DNA of 64,000 nucleotides from positions 1 to 64,000 of the forward strand of contig NZ_JAJLPA010000008.1 in assembly GCF_025548555.1 (NCBI RefSeq). The letters are read 5' to 3'. Of the stretch, positions 37,821 through 46,539 are shown in pieces (the stretch's first letter is position 1; the number at the start of each line of letters is the position of its first letter). Below the pieces are notes generated by a model that did no database searches, was not told the origin of the DNA, and saw only the letters and a list, made by a program, of their open reading frames with translations. Made by a program: the position numbers and the translations under genes. The stretch comes from Sphingomonas sp. A2-49. GTDB taxonomy: Bacteria > Pseudomonadota > Alphaproteobacteria > Sphingomonadales > Sphingomonadaceae.

Positions 37821-38488
37821 CCGTCGCGGGATTGCTGTTCGACTTCGACGGCGTGCTGATCGAAAGCGAATATGCCGGCAACCGCCAGATCGCCGAATGG
37901 CTGACCGCGGCGGGGCATCCGACCACGCCCGAGGATTCGATGGCGAATTTCATGGGGCTCGCCGGCAAGGACTTCCGCGCCGCGATCGAACGCTGGATCG
38001 GCGGGCCGTTGCCCGCCAGCTTCGAGGCGGCGCGCGAGGCGGAGGATGCGCGCGCGATGGCGGCGGGGATCGACGCGGTCGCGGGCGCGGTGGCGTTCGT
38101 CCGCGCTCTGCCCGCCGACCTGCCGCGCGCGGTGGTATCGTCCAGCCCGACGCGCTGGATCCGCCGCCACCTGGACCATATCGGCCTGTCCGATGCGTTC
38201 GGCGACCATGTCTACAGCGGGCGCGAACATGTCGCCAACGGCAAGCCCGCCCCGGACCTGTACTGGCATGGCGCGCAGGCGATCGGCGTCGCCATCGCCG
38301 ATTGCGCGATCATCGAGGATTCGCCGGTGGGCGCGACCGGCGCAGTGGCGTCGGGGGGCTATGTCATCGGGCTGTGCGCGGGCACGCATTGCGGCATCGG
38401 CCACGACGCCCGGTTGCACGCGCTGGGGGTCGATGCGGTCGCGTCGGACTTTGCCGAGGTCGCGCGTCTGGTCGGGCTGGCGCGCTAG
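37817..38488 (+). CDS. HAD-superfamily phosphatase
   Basis: This 223-residue protein has HAD motif I FDFDGVLIES (Asp nucleophile), motif II VVSSSPTRW, the motif III Lys in GKPAPDLYW and motif IV IIEDSPVGATGA. It is a phosphoglycolate/beta-phosphoglucomutase-like cap C1 enzyme with unknown substrate. Its stop region overlaps the convergent ankyrin gene by 4 bases. Confidence 0.88.
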   Translation: MTVAGLLFDFDGVLIESEYAGNRQIAEWLTAAGHPTTPEDSMANFMGLAGKDFRAAIERWIGGPLPASFEAAREAEDARAMAAGIDAVAGAVAFVRALPADLPRAVVSSSPTRWIRRHLDHIGLSDAFGDHVYSGREHVANGKPAPDLYWHGAQAIGVAIADCAIIEDSPVGATGAVASGGYVIGLCAGTHCGIGHDARLHALGVDAVASDFAEVARLVGLAR

Positions 38489-39081
38489 AGCTTGGGTCCC
38501 GCCACCTGCGCGCGCACCTTCTTGGGGGTGTCCTTGAACAGGGCGACCATCGCCGGGTTGCGCGAATCGCGCAGCGCATAGGCGCGGGCCGACAGGCCGG
38601 CCATGTTGTCGGTCTGGTCGGGATCGGCGCCCTTGGCCAGCAGGGTGCGCGCGATCGCTTCGTTGCGCGCGTTGACCGCGAGGATCAGCGCGCTCTGCCC
38701 CGACGAATTGGCGAGGTTTGGATTGGCCTTGTAGGTCAGCAGCAGGTCGACGAGGTCGTCGCGCCCCGCCAGCGCCGCGAGCATCAGCGGCGTGTTGCCC
38801 TTCGAATCGCGGATGTTGGGATCGGCTTTGTGCTGGAGCAGATACTGCATGTACAGGCTGCCCGAATGGCCGGTCAGGATGTGGAGCGCGCCCTTGCCGG
38901 TCGTCACCGCCTTGGTGTTGATGATCGTGCTGCCCGGCGTCTCAATCATCGTGGTGACGACCTTGCCGTCCTCCTTCTCGATCGCCGACAGGAACTTGTA
39001 GCTTTCCGACTGCTGCTGCGCGGCGGCGGGTACCGCGGCCGCAGCCATGACGAGGGCGATCGGGAGGTACGGGCGGATCAT
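38485..39081 (-). CDS. Exported ankyrin-repeat protein
   Basis: This 198-residue protein has a clear signal peptide (LPIALVMAAAAVPAAAQQQ). It then has at least three ankyrin repeats near residues 60-165: KGALHILTGHSGSLYMQYLL, KGNTPLMLAALAGRDDLVDL and SGQSALILAVNARNEAIART. A basic C-terminal tail follows. It is probably a periplasmic protein-binding scaffold; the partner is unknown. Confidence 0.87.
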   Translation of the reverse strand: MIRPYLPIALVMAAAAVPAAAQQQSESYKFLSAIEKEDGKVVTTMIETPGSTIINTKAVTTGKGALHILTGHSGSLYMQYLLQHKADPNIRDSKGNTPLMLAALAGRDDLVDLLLTYKANPNLANSSGQSALILAVNARNEAIARTLLAKGADPDQTDNMAGLSARAYALRDSRNPAMVALFKDTPKKVRAQVAGPKL

Positions 39082-39144
39082 GGACGGTTCCCTGAAGACG
39101 AGAGCTTGCGGGGCCGGCGGTAACAGATCACAGCTGGAATGGTC

Positions 39145-39732
39145 ATGAACATTCTGCGTTTGCTCCCCGTCGCGGCGCTGGCCGTCGTCGCCTGCCAGCC
39201 CGCCGCGACCCCGCGCGAGGCACCGCCGCTGGCGGGCGCGACGATCGGCGGCCCGTTCGCGCTCGTCGACCAGGACGCGCGGCCGGTGACGGACCGCACG
39301 TTCGCGGGCAAATACCGGATCATGTACTTCGGCTACACCTTCTGCCCGGACGTCTGCCCGACCGACGCGGCGGCGATCGGCAAGGGGCTGGCGATCCTCG
39401 ACAGGAGCGACCCCGCGCTCGCCCGCCGGATCGTGCCGGTGTTCGTCAGCGTCGATCCGGAGCGCGACACCCCCGCGGTGCTGAAAAGCTTCGTCGCCAA
39501 CTTCCACCCGCGGATGGTCGGGCTGACCGGCACGCCGGCGCAGATCGCGGCGGTGGCGAAGGCCTATGCCGTGTTCGCGGGCAAGGGCGACCGGCAGCCG
39601 GGCGGCGGCTATCTGGTGAACCACAGCCGCACCACCTACCTGATGGATCCCGACGGCAAGCCGCTGGCGATCCTGCCGTCCGACAAGGGCGCGCAGGCGG
39701 TGGCGGACGAGATAAGGCGATGGGCGGCGTGA
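39145..39732 (+). CDS. SCO1/SenC family protein
   Basis: This 195-residue thioredoxin-fold protein is a copper chaperone for cytochrome oxidase CuA assembly. The copper-binding motif CPDVCP lies in GYTFCPDVCPTDAA, and the distal His is in YLVNHSRTTYL. A signal sequence with a possible lipobox (AVVACQ) places it in the periplasm. The ATG at 39145 fits the GGA upstream better than the in-frame ATG at 39139. Confidence 0.92.
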   Translation: MNILRLLPVAALAVVACQPAATPREAPPLAGATIGGPFALVDQDARPVTDRTFAGKYRIMYFGYTFCPDVCPTDAAAIGKGLAILDRSDPALARRIVPVFVSVDPERDTPAVLKSFVANFHPRMVGLTGTPAQIAAVAKAYAVFAGKGDRQPGGGYLVNHSRTTYLMDPDGKPLAILPSDKGAQAVADEIRRWAA

Positions 39733-39741
39733 CCGGCGATC

Positions 39742-40170
39742 ATGGATAGGTTCTGGGAACGGCCGATCGAACAGCTCGATCGCGGCCAGTGGGAAGCGCT
39801 CTGCGACGGCTGCGGCAAATGCTGCGTCCACAAACTCGAGGACGAGGACACGGGCGAGGTGGTGGCGACCAACGTCGCCTGCCGCCTGCTCGACCGGCGC
39901 ACCGGCTTCTGTTCGGACTACAAGCACCGACGTGCCTATGTGCCCGAATGCGTGCGGCTGACCGCGGGCAACGTGCGCGGCATCGACTGGCTGCCGTCGA
40001 CCTGCGCCTATCGGCTGCGCGCCGCGGGCGAACCGCTGCGCGACTGGCACTACCTCATCAGCGGCGATCGCGAATCGGTGCATCGCGCCGGCGTGTCGGT
40101 ACGCGGCTGGACGGTCAGCGAGGACGACGTCGGCGACCTCGAAAACCATATCGTCGACCGGGAGCTGTGA
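39742..40170 (+). CDS. YcgN-family cysteine cluster protein
   Basis: This 142-residue cytoplasmic protein of the YcgN/UPF0260 family has an N-terminal cysteine cluster CDGCGKCCVHKLED and further Cys at ACRLLDRRTGFCSDY, PECVRL and STCAYR, suggesting metal or Fe-S binding. Its function is not established. It overlaps the next gene by 4 bases. Confidence 0.9.
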   Translation: MDRFWERPIEQLDRGQWEALCDGCGKCCVHKLEDEDTGEVVATNVACRLLDRRTGFCSDYKHRRAYVPECVRLTAGNVRGIDWLPSTCAYRLRAAGEPLRDWHYLISGDRESVHRAGVSVRGWTVSEDDVGDLENHIVDREL

Positions 40171-40841
40171 GCGACCCCTTCGACGTCGTCCGCCACCCCA
40201 CCGCGCGGCGGATCCGGCTAAGCCTCGATCCCGCCAGCGGGCGCGCCCGGCTGGTGGTGCCGAAACGCGCGGCGCTGAAGCCCGCGCTCGCCTGGGCGCG
40301 GGGCAAGGCGGACTGGATCGCCGAACAGCGCGCGCGGCTGCCGCGGCCGATGCCCTACGAACCGGGCATGGTGCTGACCGTCGCCGACGTGCCGCTGACG
40401 CTCGCCTGGGAAGCGGGCACCCGTCGCCGGATCGAGGTCGCCGGGGACAGGCTGTCGGTGTCGGGTCCGATCGAGACGCTGCCGCGCCGCGTCGAGGCGT
40501 GGCTGCGGCGGCAGGCGCTCGACCTGTTGACCGCGGAGACCGCGCATTACGCCGCGGCGGCCGGCGTCACCGTCGCGACGGTGGCGATCGGCGATGCGCG
40601 CGGACGCTGGGGCAGCTGCGCGCACGACGGCGCGATCCGCTACAGCTGGCGGCTGATCCTCGCGCCCGGCTGGGTGCGGCGGGCGACGGTCGCGCACGAG
40701 GTGGCGCATCGCGTCCACATGAACCACGCACCCGCCTTCCATGCGCTCGTCGAGCACCTGTACGGGAGCGATCCCCACCCCGCACGCGCATGGCTGCGCG
40801 CGCACGGCGCGGGGCTTCACTGGGTCGGGCGTTCGTCCTGA
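40167..40841 (+). CDS. YgjP-type zinc metallopeptidase
   Basis: This 224-residue protein of the YgjP/DUF45 family has the zincin motif HEVAHRVHMNH (HExxH plus third ligand) and the preceding RWGSCAHDGAIRYSWRLIL block that defines the family. The GTG start overlaps the ycgN stop (GTGA). Its end overlaps the convergent PBP gene by 25 bases. The substrate is unknown. Confidence 0.9.
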   Translation: MSDPFDVVRHPTARRIRLSLDPASGRARLVVPKRAALKPALAWARGKADWIAEQRARLPRPMPYEPGMVLTVADVPLTLAWEAGTRRRIEVAGDRLSVSGPIETLPRRVEAWLRRQALDLLTAETAHYAAAAGVTVATVAIGDARGRWGSCAHDGAIRYSWRLILAPGWVRRATVAHEVAHRVHMNHAPAFHALVEHLYGSDPHPARAWLRAHGAGLHWVGRSS

Positions 40842-42997
40842 AGCGGACGTTGCAGCGGCTGGCGGTTCGCCGGCGCGCCGTCCCGGGGTAGCGGCCGCGC
40901 CGTCGCCGGATCGCGGCGCTCGTCGCGGGCCGGTGCCTCGCGCGGCGCATCGCGGCCGGTGACGCGCTCGATCAGGTCGTCGAGCTGCTGCTGCGCGGGC
41001 TGGCCGGGGGGCGCCGGCGGCGGCGGCGGCGTGCCGTCGTCGCCGGGCTGCTGCGGCTGCTGGTCCTCGGCCTGCGGCTGGGGGATCGGGTTGCCGTTCT
41101 CGTCGACCATCTGGCCTCCCGTCTCGGCATCGGGCTGGCCGAAATAGGTCTCCTCGTCGGGTTCCAGCTGCCATTCGGGCAGCGTCACCTGCGTCTCGAA
41201 CTGTTCGATCGGGCGGCTGGCGGTCGCGGGCTTCATGAACGCCGCGAAGGCGCGCGCCGGCGCCGTGCCGCCGTGCAGGCCCGCGATCGGGCGCGCATCG
41301 TCGCGGCCCATCCACACGCCGGTGGTCAGCCCGCTCGAAAAGCCCAGGAACCAGCCGTCCTTGGACGATGTGGTGGTGCCGGTCTTGCCGGCCACCGGGC
41401 GTCCGATCTGCGCGGCGCGGCCGGTGCCGGTGTTGACCGCGGTCTGAAGCAGGTCGGTCATCTCGGCAGCGACATAGGGCGCGACCAGCACGCGGCTGCG
41501 GTCCACCTCGTGGCGATAGATTTCCTGCCCGTTCGCCGTGACGCGGGTGATGCCATAGGGGGTGACCGCCACGCCCTTCGCCGCGACGCTGGCGAAGGCG
41601 CGGGTCATGTCGATCAGCCGGACGTCGGACGTGCCGAGCACCATCGACGGGTGCGTGTTGACCGGCGTCGTGATGCCGAACCGGCGCGCCATGTCGGCGA
41701 CGGTGGTGAAGCCGACCTCCTGACCCAGCTTGGCGGCGATCGTGTTGAGCGAATAGGCAAAGGCGGTGCGCAGCGTCACCGCACCGGAATTGCGCCGCGA
41801 ATCGTTGCGCGGGCTCCAGCCGTCGATCGTCACCGGCTCGTCGACCACCGAATCCTCGGGCTTGTGGCCCGCTTCCAGCGCGGCGAGATAGACGAACAGC
41901 TTGAACGACGATCCCGGCTGCCGCTGCGCCTGCGTCGCGCGATTGTAGATCGACGAGACGTAATCCTTGCCGCCGACCATCGCGCGCACCGCGCCGTCAC
42001 GGTCGAGGCTGACCAGCGCGCCCTGCGCCCCGGCGGGTGCGTTCGCCCGGATCGCCGCATCGGCATCGCGCTGCATGCCGAGGTCGAGCGTCGTCCACAC
42101 GTCGAGCGGCGCCTCTGTCTCGTCGATCAGCGTGTCGAGCTGCGGCAGCGCCCAGTCGGTGAAGTAGCGCGCGCTGTTCTGGCGCGGTTCGGGCGCGAGC
42201 TTCAGCGTCTTGGGATCGGCGTCGTCCGCCTGCGCCTGCGTGATCGCGCCGTAGCGGACCATCGAATCGAGCACGACGCCGGCGCGGCCGACCGCGGCCT
42301 GCGCGTCGGCGGTCGGCGAATAGTTGGAGGGCGCCTTGACGAGGCCCGCGATCACCGCCGCCTCGGCGAGGCTGAGGTCGCCGGCACCGTGGCCGAAGAA
42401 CTTGCGGCTCGCGGCATCGATGCCATAGGCGCCGCCGCCGTAATAGACCTTGTTGAGGTACAGTTCGAGCACCTGCGCCTTGCTGAACTTGCGTTCCAGC
42501 GCCAGCGCCAGGATCCATTCGCGGAACTTGCGGCCGAACTTCTTCTGGTTGTTGAGGAAGACGTTGCGCGCGAGCTGTTGCGTGATCGTCGATCCGCCCT
42601 GGATCCAGCGGCCGCGTTCGTAGCGGATCATCACCGAGCGCAGGATGCCGACCGGGTCGACGCCGGGATGCTGGTAGAATCGCCGGTCCTCGACCGCGAC
42701 GGTGGCGTCGCGCATCACCCGCGGGATACGGCCATAGGGCAGCCATTCGCCATAGCTTGGCCCCATCGACACGATCACGCTGCCGTCGGCGGCGTGGACG
42801 CGGATCATCTGGCCGTTGGGCGAGGATTTCAGCTCGTCGAAGCTCGGCAGCTGCGACCGCGCGACATAGACCGCGATGGCGAGGCCGGCGAGCGCCAGGA
42901 CGCCGAGCCCGATCAGGATCTGGAGGGTGACGACGATCCGGCGGCGCCAGCGAGAGCGGGGAGCGGGAGCGGAGCGGGATGTACGCGCACGGGCCAT
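40817..42997 (-). CDS. PBP1A-type bifunctional peptidoglycan synthase
   Basis: This 726-residue class A penicillin-binding protein has an N-terminal membrane helix (residues ~20-45) and a GT51 transglycosylase domain with VEDRRFYQHPGVD and GGSTITQQLARN. A transpeptidase domain follows with catalytic SSFK (PGSSFKLFVYL), SLN and KTGTT. It polymerises and crosslinks peptidoglycan. After the transpeptidase domain comes a ~110-residue tail rich in Gln, Pro, Asp and Arg that is probably disordered. The catalytic residues are intact. It is monocistronic. Confidence 0.95.
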   Translation of the reverse strand: MARARTSRSAPAPRSRWRRRIVVTLQILIGLGVLALAGLAIAVYVARSQLPSFDELKSSPNGQMIRVHAADGSVIVSMGPSYGEWLPYGRIPRVMRDATVAVEDRRFYQHPGVDPVGILRSVMIRYERGRWIQGGSTITQQLARNVFLNNQKKFGRKFREWILALALERKFSKAQVLELYLNKVYYGGGAYGIDAASRKFFGHGAGDLSLAEAAVIAGLVKAPSNYSPTADAQAAVGRAGVVLDSMVRYGAITQAQADDADPKTLKLAPEPRQNSARYFTDWALPQLDTLIDETEAPLDVWTTLDLGMQRDADAAIRANAPAGAQGALVSLDRDGAVRAMVGGKDYVSSIYNRATQAQRQPGSSFKLFVYLAALEAGHKPEDSVVDEPVTIDGWSPRNDSRRNSGAVTLRTAFAYSLNTIAAKLGQEVGFTTVADMARRFGITTPVNTHPSMVLGTSDVRLIDMTRAFASVAAKGVAVTPYGITRVTANGQEIYRHEVDRSRVLVAPYVAAEMTDLLQTAVNTGTGRAAQIGRPVAGKTGTTTSSKDGWFLGFSSGLTTGVWMGRDDARPIAGLHGGTAPARAFAAFMKPATASRPIEQFETQVTLPEWQLEPDEETYFGQPDAETGGQMVDENGNPIPQPQAEDQQPQQPGDDGTPPPPPAPPGQPAQQQLDDLIERVTGRDAPREAPARDERRDPATARPLPRDGAPANRQPLQRPLQDERPTQ

Positions 42998-43079
42998 GAA
43001 GACCGTTGCGATTACCGGTTAACGCCACCCCCGACAAGCCGCGAACCGCGCGGGCGCGCGACCGGCCGGCGGGACCCGG

Positions 43080-43478
43080 TCACGCCTTGCGCGGGCGGAA
43101 CTCCAGCGCGATCGAATTCATGCAATAGCGCAGGCCGGTCGGCGGCGGGCCATCGGGGAAGACGTGGCCCATATGGCTGTCGCAGCGGGCGCAGCGCGTC
43201 TCGGTACGGGTCATGCCGTGGCTGGTGTCGCTGTGGTCGGCGACGCGATCGGCCGCGATCGGCTGCGTGAAGCTCGGCCAGCCCGAGCCGCTGTCGTATT
43301 TGTCGGCGCTGTCGAACAGGTCGAGGTGGCAGGCGGCGCAATGGTACAGGCCGTCCGCCTTGTTGTCGGTCAGCGCGCCAGCGAAGGCGCGTTCGGTCCC
43401 CGCCTCGCGCAGGACGTGATATTGCGCCGGTGTCAGCCGCTTGCGCCACTCGGTTTCCGAAAGGTTCATGTGATCCAT
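43080..43478 (-). CDS. msrB: Peptide methionine-(R)-sulfoxide reductase MsrB
   Basis: This 132-residue repair enzyme has the catalytic Cys in LRYCMNSIALEF, two CxxC zinc pairs (HCAACHLDLF and RCARCDSHMGHVF) and SGSGWPSFTQPI. It reduces methionine-R-sulfoxide using thioredoxin. An ATG at 43469 is an alternative start. It sits downstream of the polyketide operon on the same strand with a 38-base gap. Confidence 0.96.
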   Translation of the reverse strand: MDHMNLSETEWRKRLTPAQYHVLREAGTERAFAGALTDNKADGLYHCAACHLDLFDSADKYDSGSGWPSFTQPIAADRVADHSDTSHGMTRTETRCARCDSHMGHVFPDGPPPTGLRYCMNSIALEFRPRKA

Positions 43479-43516
43479 GGCGCCAATCTCGGGAGGGCGG
43501 GGCGCCACGTCAACCG

Positions 43517-44599
43517 TCAGCGGGTCAATCGCGTCGCATGCGCCATCATCCGGATCAGCCCCGGCGGCATCATCGCCACTGCGGCGGCCGACCAGCCGCC
43601 TTCGGCGACCCGCCGCACCGCGCCCGCGACCGCCAGCGGCCGGGCCAGCCGGCGGCCGAACCGCGCCTGCCACGCGGCGGCGGCGGCGGGCCCGCCGGCG
43701 TGCCAGGCGTCGGCCGCATCCATGCCGCTGCCCAGTGCGATGCCCATGCCCTCGCCGGCCAGGCTGGGGATGACGCCGGCCTGGTCGCCGAGCCGGAACA
43801 GGCCCGGCACGCCGCGGCGCTGGCGCCAGCCATAGGGGACGTTGGCGATGGCATCGACCGGTTCGCCGGGGGCGAGGTGCGCCAGCCGCTCGGCGAGCTG
43901 CGGCTGGGCGCGCCCGAGTGCGGCGAGCAGGTCGTGCGGACTGCCCGCCGCGTGCAGCCGCGACCGGTGCACCGCCATGCACAGATTGGCGCTGCCATCC
44001 TCCTGCAACGCGATCCCCGCATAGCCGCGGTCGAACAGGTACAGTTCGATCCGCCCCGCGAGTGCGGCGGTCAGGGCGGGGGATGCCGCCAGCCGCACGC
44101 GAATGCCGAGCGTCGGGTCGTCGCCGCGCGCCGCGGCGGGCCGCGCGAGTCCGCGCAGGTCGTGCTTGCCGGTCGCGAGGAACAGGGCGTCGCCGCTCAG
44201 CACCGCGCCGTCGGCGAGGTGCGCGGCAAGCCCGTCGACGTGGCGGACGGTGACGCCGGTCTCGACCGCGGCGCCGCTGCGCACCGCCGCGGCGCGCAGC
44301 ACGCGGTCGAGGTGGCGGCGCGATACGCCGAGCGCCGGTCGCGGCAGCGCCGCCTCGCGCACCCGATCGCCGGCGAACAGCGTCACGCGGGTCAGCCGGT
44401 CGCGGTTGAGCGTATCGGCGTCCACGCCCAACCCGGCGAGCCGGTCGATCGTCCGCCAGCTGACGAAGCCGCCGCACAGCGCATCGGCATCGGCGTGCCG
44501 CTCGACCAGCAGCGGCCGCGCGCCATGCGCCGCGAGCCGGATCGCCGCGGCGGAGCCCGCGGGGCCGCCGCCGACGATCAGCGCGGCGACGTGGCGCAC
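43517..44599 (-). CDS. FAD-dependent oxidoreductase of the polyketide operon
   Basis: This 360-residue flavoprotein has the Rossmann motif LIVGGGPAGSAAAIRLAAHG at its N-terminus (cut here to IVGGGPAGSAAA) and the second FAD motif GLFRLGDQAGVIPSLAGEG, as in the geranylgeranyl-reductase/UbiH-like group. In the operon with a type III PKS and a methyltransferase it probably hydroxylates or oxidises the aromatic product. The GTG at 44599 overlaps the methyltransferase by 22 bases. Confidence 0.85.
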   Translation of the reverse strand: MRHVAALIVGGGPAGSAAAIRLAAHGARPLLVERHADADALCGGFVSWRTIDRLAGLGVDADTLNRDRLTRVTLFAGDRVREAALPRPALGVSRRHLDRVLRAAAVRSGAAVETGVTVRHVDGLAAHLADGAVLSGDALFLATGKHDLRGLARPAAARGDDPTLGIRVRLAASPALTAALAGRIELYLFDRGYAGIALQEDGSANLCMAVHRSRLHAAGSPHDLLAALGRAQPQLAERLAHLAPGEPVDAIANVPYGWRQRRGVPGLFRLGDQAGVIPSLAGEGMGIALGSGMDAADAWHAGGPAAAAAWQARFGRRLARPLAVAGAVRRVAEGGWSAAAVAMMPPGLIRMMAHATRLTR

Positions 44600-45282
44600 A
44601 GGCGTTCGACGCAGAGGCGGAAGGGAAAGGCGCGATAGACGCGCGCGTCGCTGATACCCGCCGCGGCGAGCAGCGGTGGCCATTCGGCGGGGCGATAGGA
44701 CCGCGCGATCGACAGCGTGCCGTCGTGCCGGACGATCGGATGCCAGCGGGCGAGGCGGGCGAGCAGCGGGAAGCCGGCATGCGCGAAACCGTGGCGGTGG
44801 AGGTCGTTGACCAGCCAGCCGCGCGCCGCCTCCGCCTGCATGAACCGCAGGAAGCCGATGAGCTGCCGGGTCGTCATGTGATGCGCGACCAGGCTGGAGA
44901 TGACGATGTCCCAGCCCTCCCCGGCAAGGTCGGCGTAATCCCCCGTCCGCCATGCGATCGGCAGACCCGGCGGGGTATGCAGGCGCGCCGCGGCCTCGCT
45001 GCGCGGGTTGAGATCGATGCCGACCAGATCGGCGGCGATCCCCCGCTTCGCGCACCAGCGCGCGATCCGGCGGAGCATGTCCCCGTCGCCGAAGCCGACG
45101 TCGAGCAGGCGGAGCGACCGGGTGCCGGCGGTGGCGCGGGCGAGGAAGTCGAGCGTCGGCCGCGCCGCCATCGTCACCGTATTGACCCGCGCGAGGTCGG
45201 CGACGACCGCGGCATAGGTGTCCGCCGGCAGGTCGTCGGCGTCCATCAGCTCCTCGGCCTGCGCGCGCACCGTCAGGCTCAT
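44578..45282 (-). CDS. SAM-dependent methyltransferase of the polyketide operon
   Basis: This 234-residue class I methyltransferase has SAM motif I LRLLDVGFGDGDMLRRIA, the acidic VGIDLNPRS and the post-motif WDIVISSLVAHHM. The C-terminal part (RSYRPAEWPPLLAAAGI) resembles small-molecule methyltransferases of the UbiE type. It lies between the PKS and flavoprotein genes with overlaps on both sides (4 and 22 bases), so it is a tailoring enzyme of that pathway by inference. Confidence 0.87.
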   Translation of the reverse strand: MSLTVRAQAEELMDADDLPADTYAAVVADLARVNTVTMAARPTLDFLARATAGTRSLRLLDVGFGDGDMLRRIARWCAKRGIAADLVGIDLNPRSEAAARLHTPPGLPIAWRTGDYADLAGEGWDIVISSLVAHHMTTRQLIGFLRFMQAEAARGWLVNDLHRHGFAHAGFPLLARLARWHPIVRHDGTLSIARSYRPAEWPPLLAAAGISDARVYRAFPFRLCVERLCATSPR

Positions 45283-46349
45283 GGCGCGAACCGCAGCGCC
45301 AGCCCCTCGGCGGCGAGGCCGGGACCGAAGGCGAGCGCGACGCCGTCGCGCGCCGCGGGCGGATCGGCGAGCAGCCGTGCGAGCACGAACATCAGCGTCG
45401 CCGAGGACATGTTGCCGTTGTCCGCGAGGACGCGGCGCGACGGCGCCAGCGCATCGGGCGGCAGGTGCAGCGCGGCCTGCACCGCGTCGAGGATCGATCG
45501 CCCGCCGGCATGGACCGCCCAGAACAGCTCTGCGGGGTCTGCGCCGCCGGTGATCCGCCCGGCGAACGCCGCCTCGCCCAGCGCCACGCCGATCCGCGCC
45601 GGCACCGCGCCGTCGAGGTGCATCGCGAAGCCGGTGTCGGTGATCGCCCAGCGGATCAGTTCGGCGCTGTCGGGCAGGCTCGCGGCGAAAGGCTGTCCCA
45701 GCGCGATGCCGTGGGGGTCCGCGGTGACCAGCGCCGCGGCGGCACCGTCGCCGAACTGGAGCATGGCGAGCAGCGGCTCGACCGCGCTTTCCTCCTGAAG
45801 GTGCAGCGACGACAGCTCGACCGTCACCACCAGCACGCGCGCCGCCGGGTCCGAGCGGACGATATGGCGCGCGCTGCGCAGCGCGACGACCGCGGCATAG
45901 CAGCCCATGAACCCGATCAGCAGCCGCTCCGTCCCGGCATCGAGCCCCAGCCGCGCGGCGAGGATCTGGTCGATGCCCGGTGCGACGAAGCCGGTGCAGC
46001 TCGCCACGACCAGATGCGTGACGCCTGCGAGGTCGACCCGTTCGGCGAGCGACGCGACCGCCGCCAGCGCCAGCGGGGGCGCTTCGGCGGCATAGACCGC
46101 CATGCGTGCCGCGGTGCCGGGTGAGGCGTCCGCATAGAAGCCGCCGGCATCCACCGCGCTCGCACCGTCGACGCCCGGCAGCACCGACCAGCGCCGGTCG
46201 ATCCCGGCCCGCGCGGCCATGCGCGCGAACACCGCGCGGGCGCGCGGCTCGACCCGGGCGCTCGCCCAGGCGATGAAAGCATCGTGGATATCGTGGGCCG
46301 GCACCGCGGTGCCGACAGCATTGCAGTACGCTATGGGAGGAACGGGCAC
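45279..46349 (-). CDS. Type III polyketide synthase
   Basis: This ~356-residue chalcone/stilbene synthase relative has its triad in place: Cys118 in VVASCTGF, His280 in FWAVHAGG and Asn313 in GNMSSAT. GFMGCYAAVVAL and LQFGDGAAAAL are further family blocks. It would extend a fatty acyl or other CoA starter with malonyl-CoA to resorcinol- or pyrone-type lipids. The GTG at 46349 follows AAGGA at good spacing; an ATG at 46454 would add 35 untypical residues running through the promoter. Confidence 0.92.
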   Translation of the reverse strand: MPVPPIAYCNAVGTAVPAHDIHDAFIAWASARVEPRARAVFARMAARAGIDRRWSVLPGVDGASAVDAGGFYADASPGTAARMAVYAAEAPPLALAAVASLAERVDLAGVTHLVVASCTGFVAPGIDQILAARLGLDAGTERLLIGFMGCYAAVVALRSARHIVRSDPAARVLVVTVELSSLHLQEESAVEPLLAMLQFGDGAAAALVTADPHGIALGQPFAASLPDSAELIRWAITDTGFAMHLDGAVPARIGVALGEAAFAGRITGGADPAELFWAVHAGGRSILDAVQAALHLPPDALAPSRRVLADNGNMSSATLMFVLARLLADPPAARDGVALAFGPGLAAEGLALRFAP

Positions 46350-46391
46350 CGGGATCCTTTTGGCACGCAGCGGGTGCCGACCGTGTAACCA

Positions 46392-46401
46392 GAAACGTTT
46401 C
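46392..46401. promoter_or_regulatory. Palindrome GAAACGTTTC, possible operator
   Basis: This 10-bp perfect palindrome lies in the 190-base divergent gap between the PKS operon and the winged-helix gene, 43 bases upstream of the PKS GTG. Its position suits an operator; no binding protein is shown. Confidence 0.4.
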
Positions 46402-46445
46402 GGCAACAACAAGGATGCAACGTCGCCCACTTCACTGAACAGGAT

Positions 46446-46462
46446 ATGACCCATTACGTCAT
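46446..46462. promoter_or_regulatory. Inverted repeat ATGAC-N7-GTCAT, possible operator
   Basis: Two 5-bp half-sites separated by 7 bases lie in the same divergent gap, 78 bases before the winged-helix gene. MarR-type dimers bind such spaced repeats, so autoregulation is possible. Confidence 0.35.
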
Positions 46463-46539
46463 AGCACGGAGATACTTGTTTTTTTCGGCGGGCCGGTGAA
46501 AGGTCGAGGCCGTGCTGACGACGCTACGGGGAGTGCGAC

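Noticed and set aside
46350..46454. Longer type III PKS with an ATG start at 46454
   Set aside because: The extra 35 residues are atypical for the family and cross the promoter and palindrome. The GTG at 46349 has a good AAGGA site.
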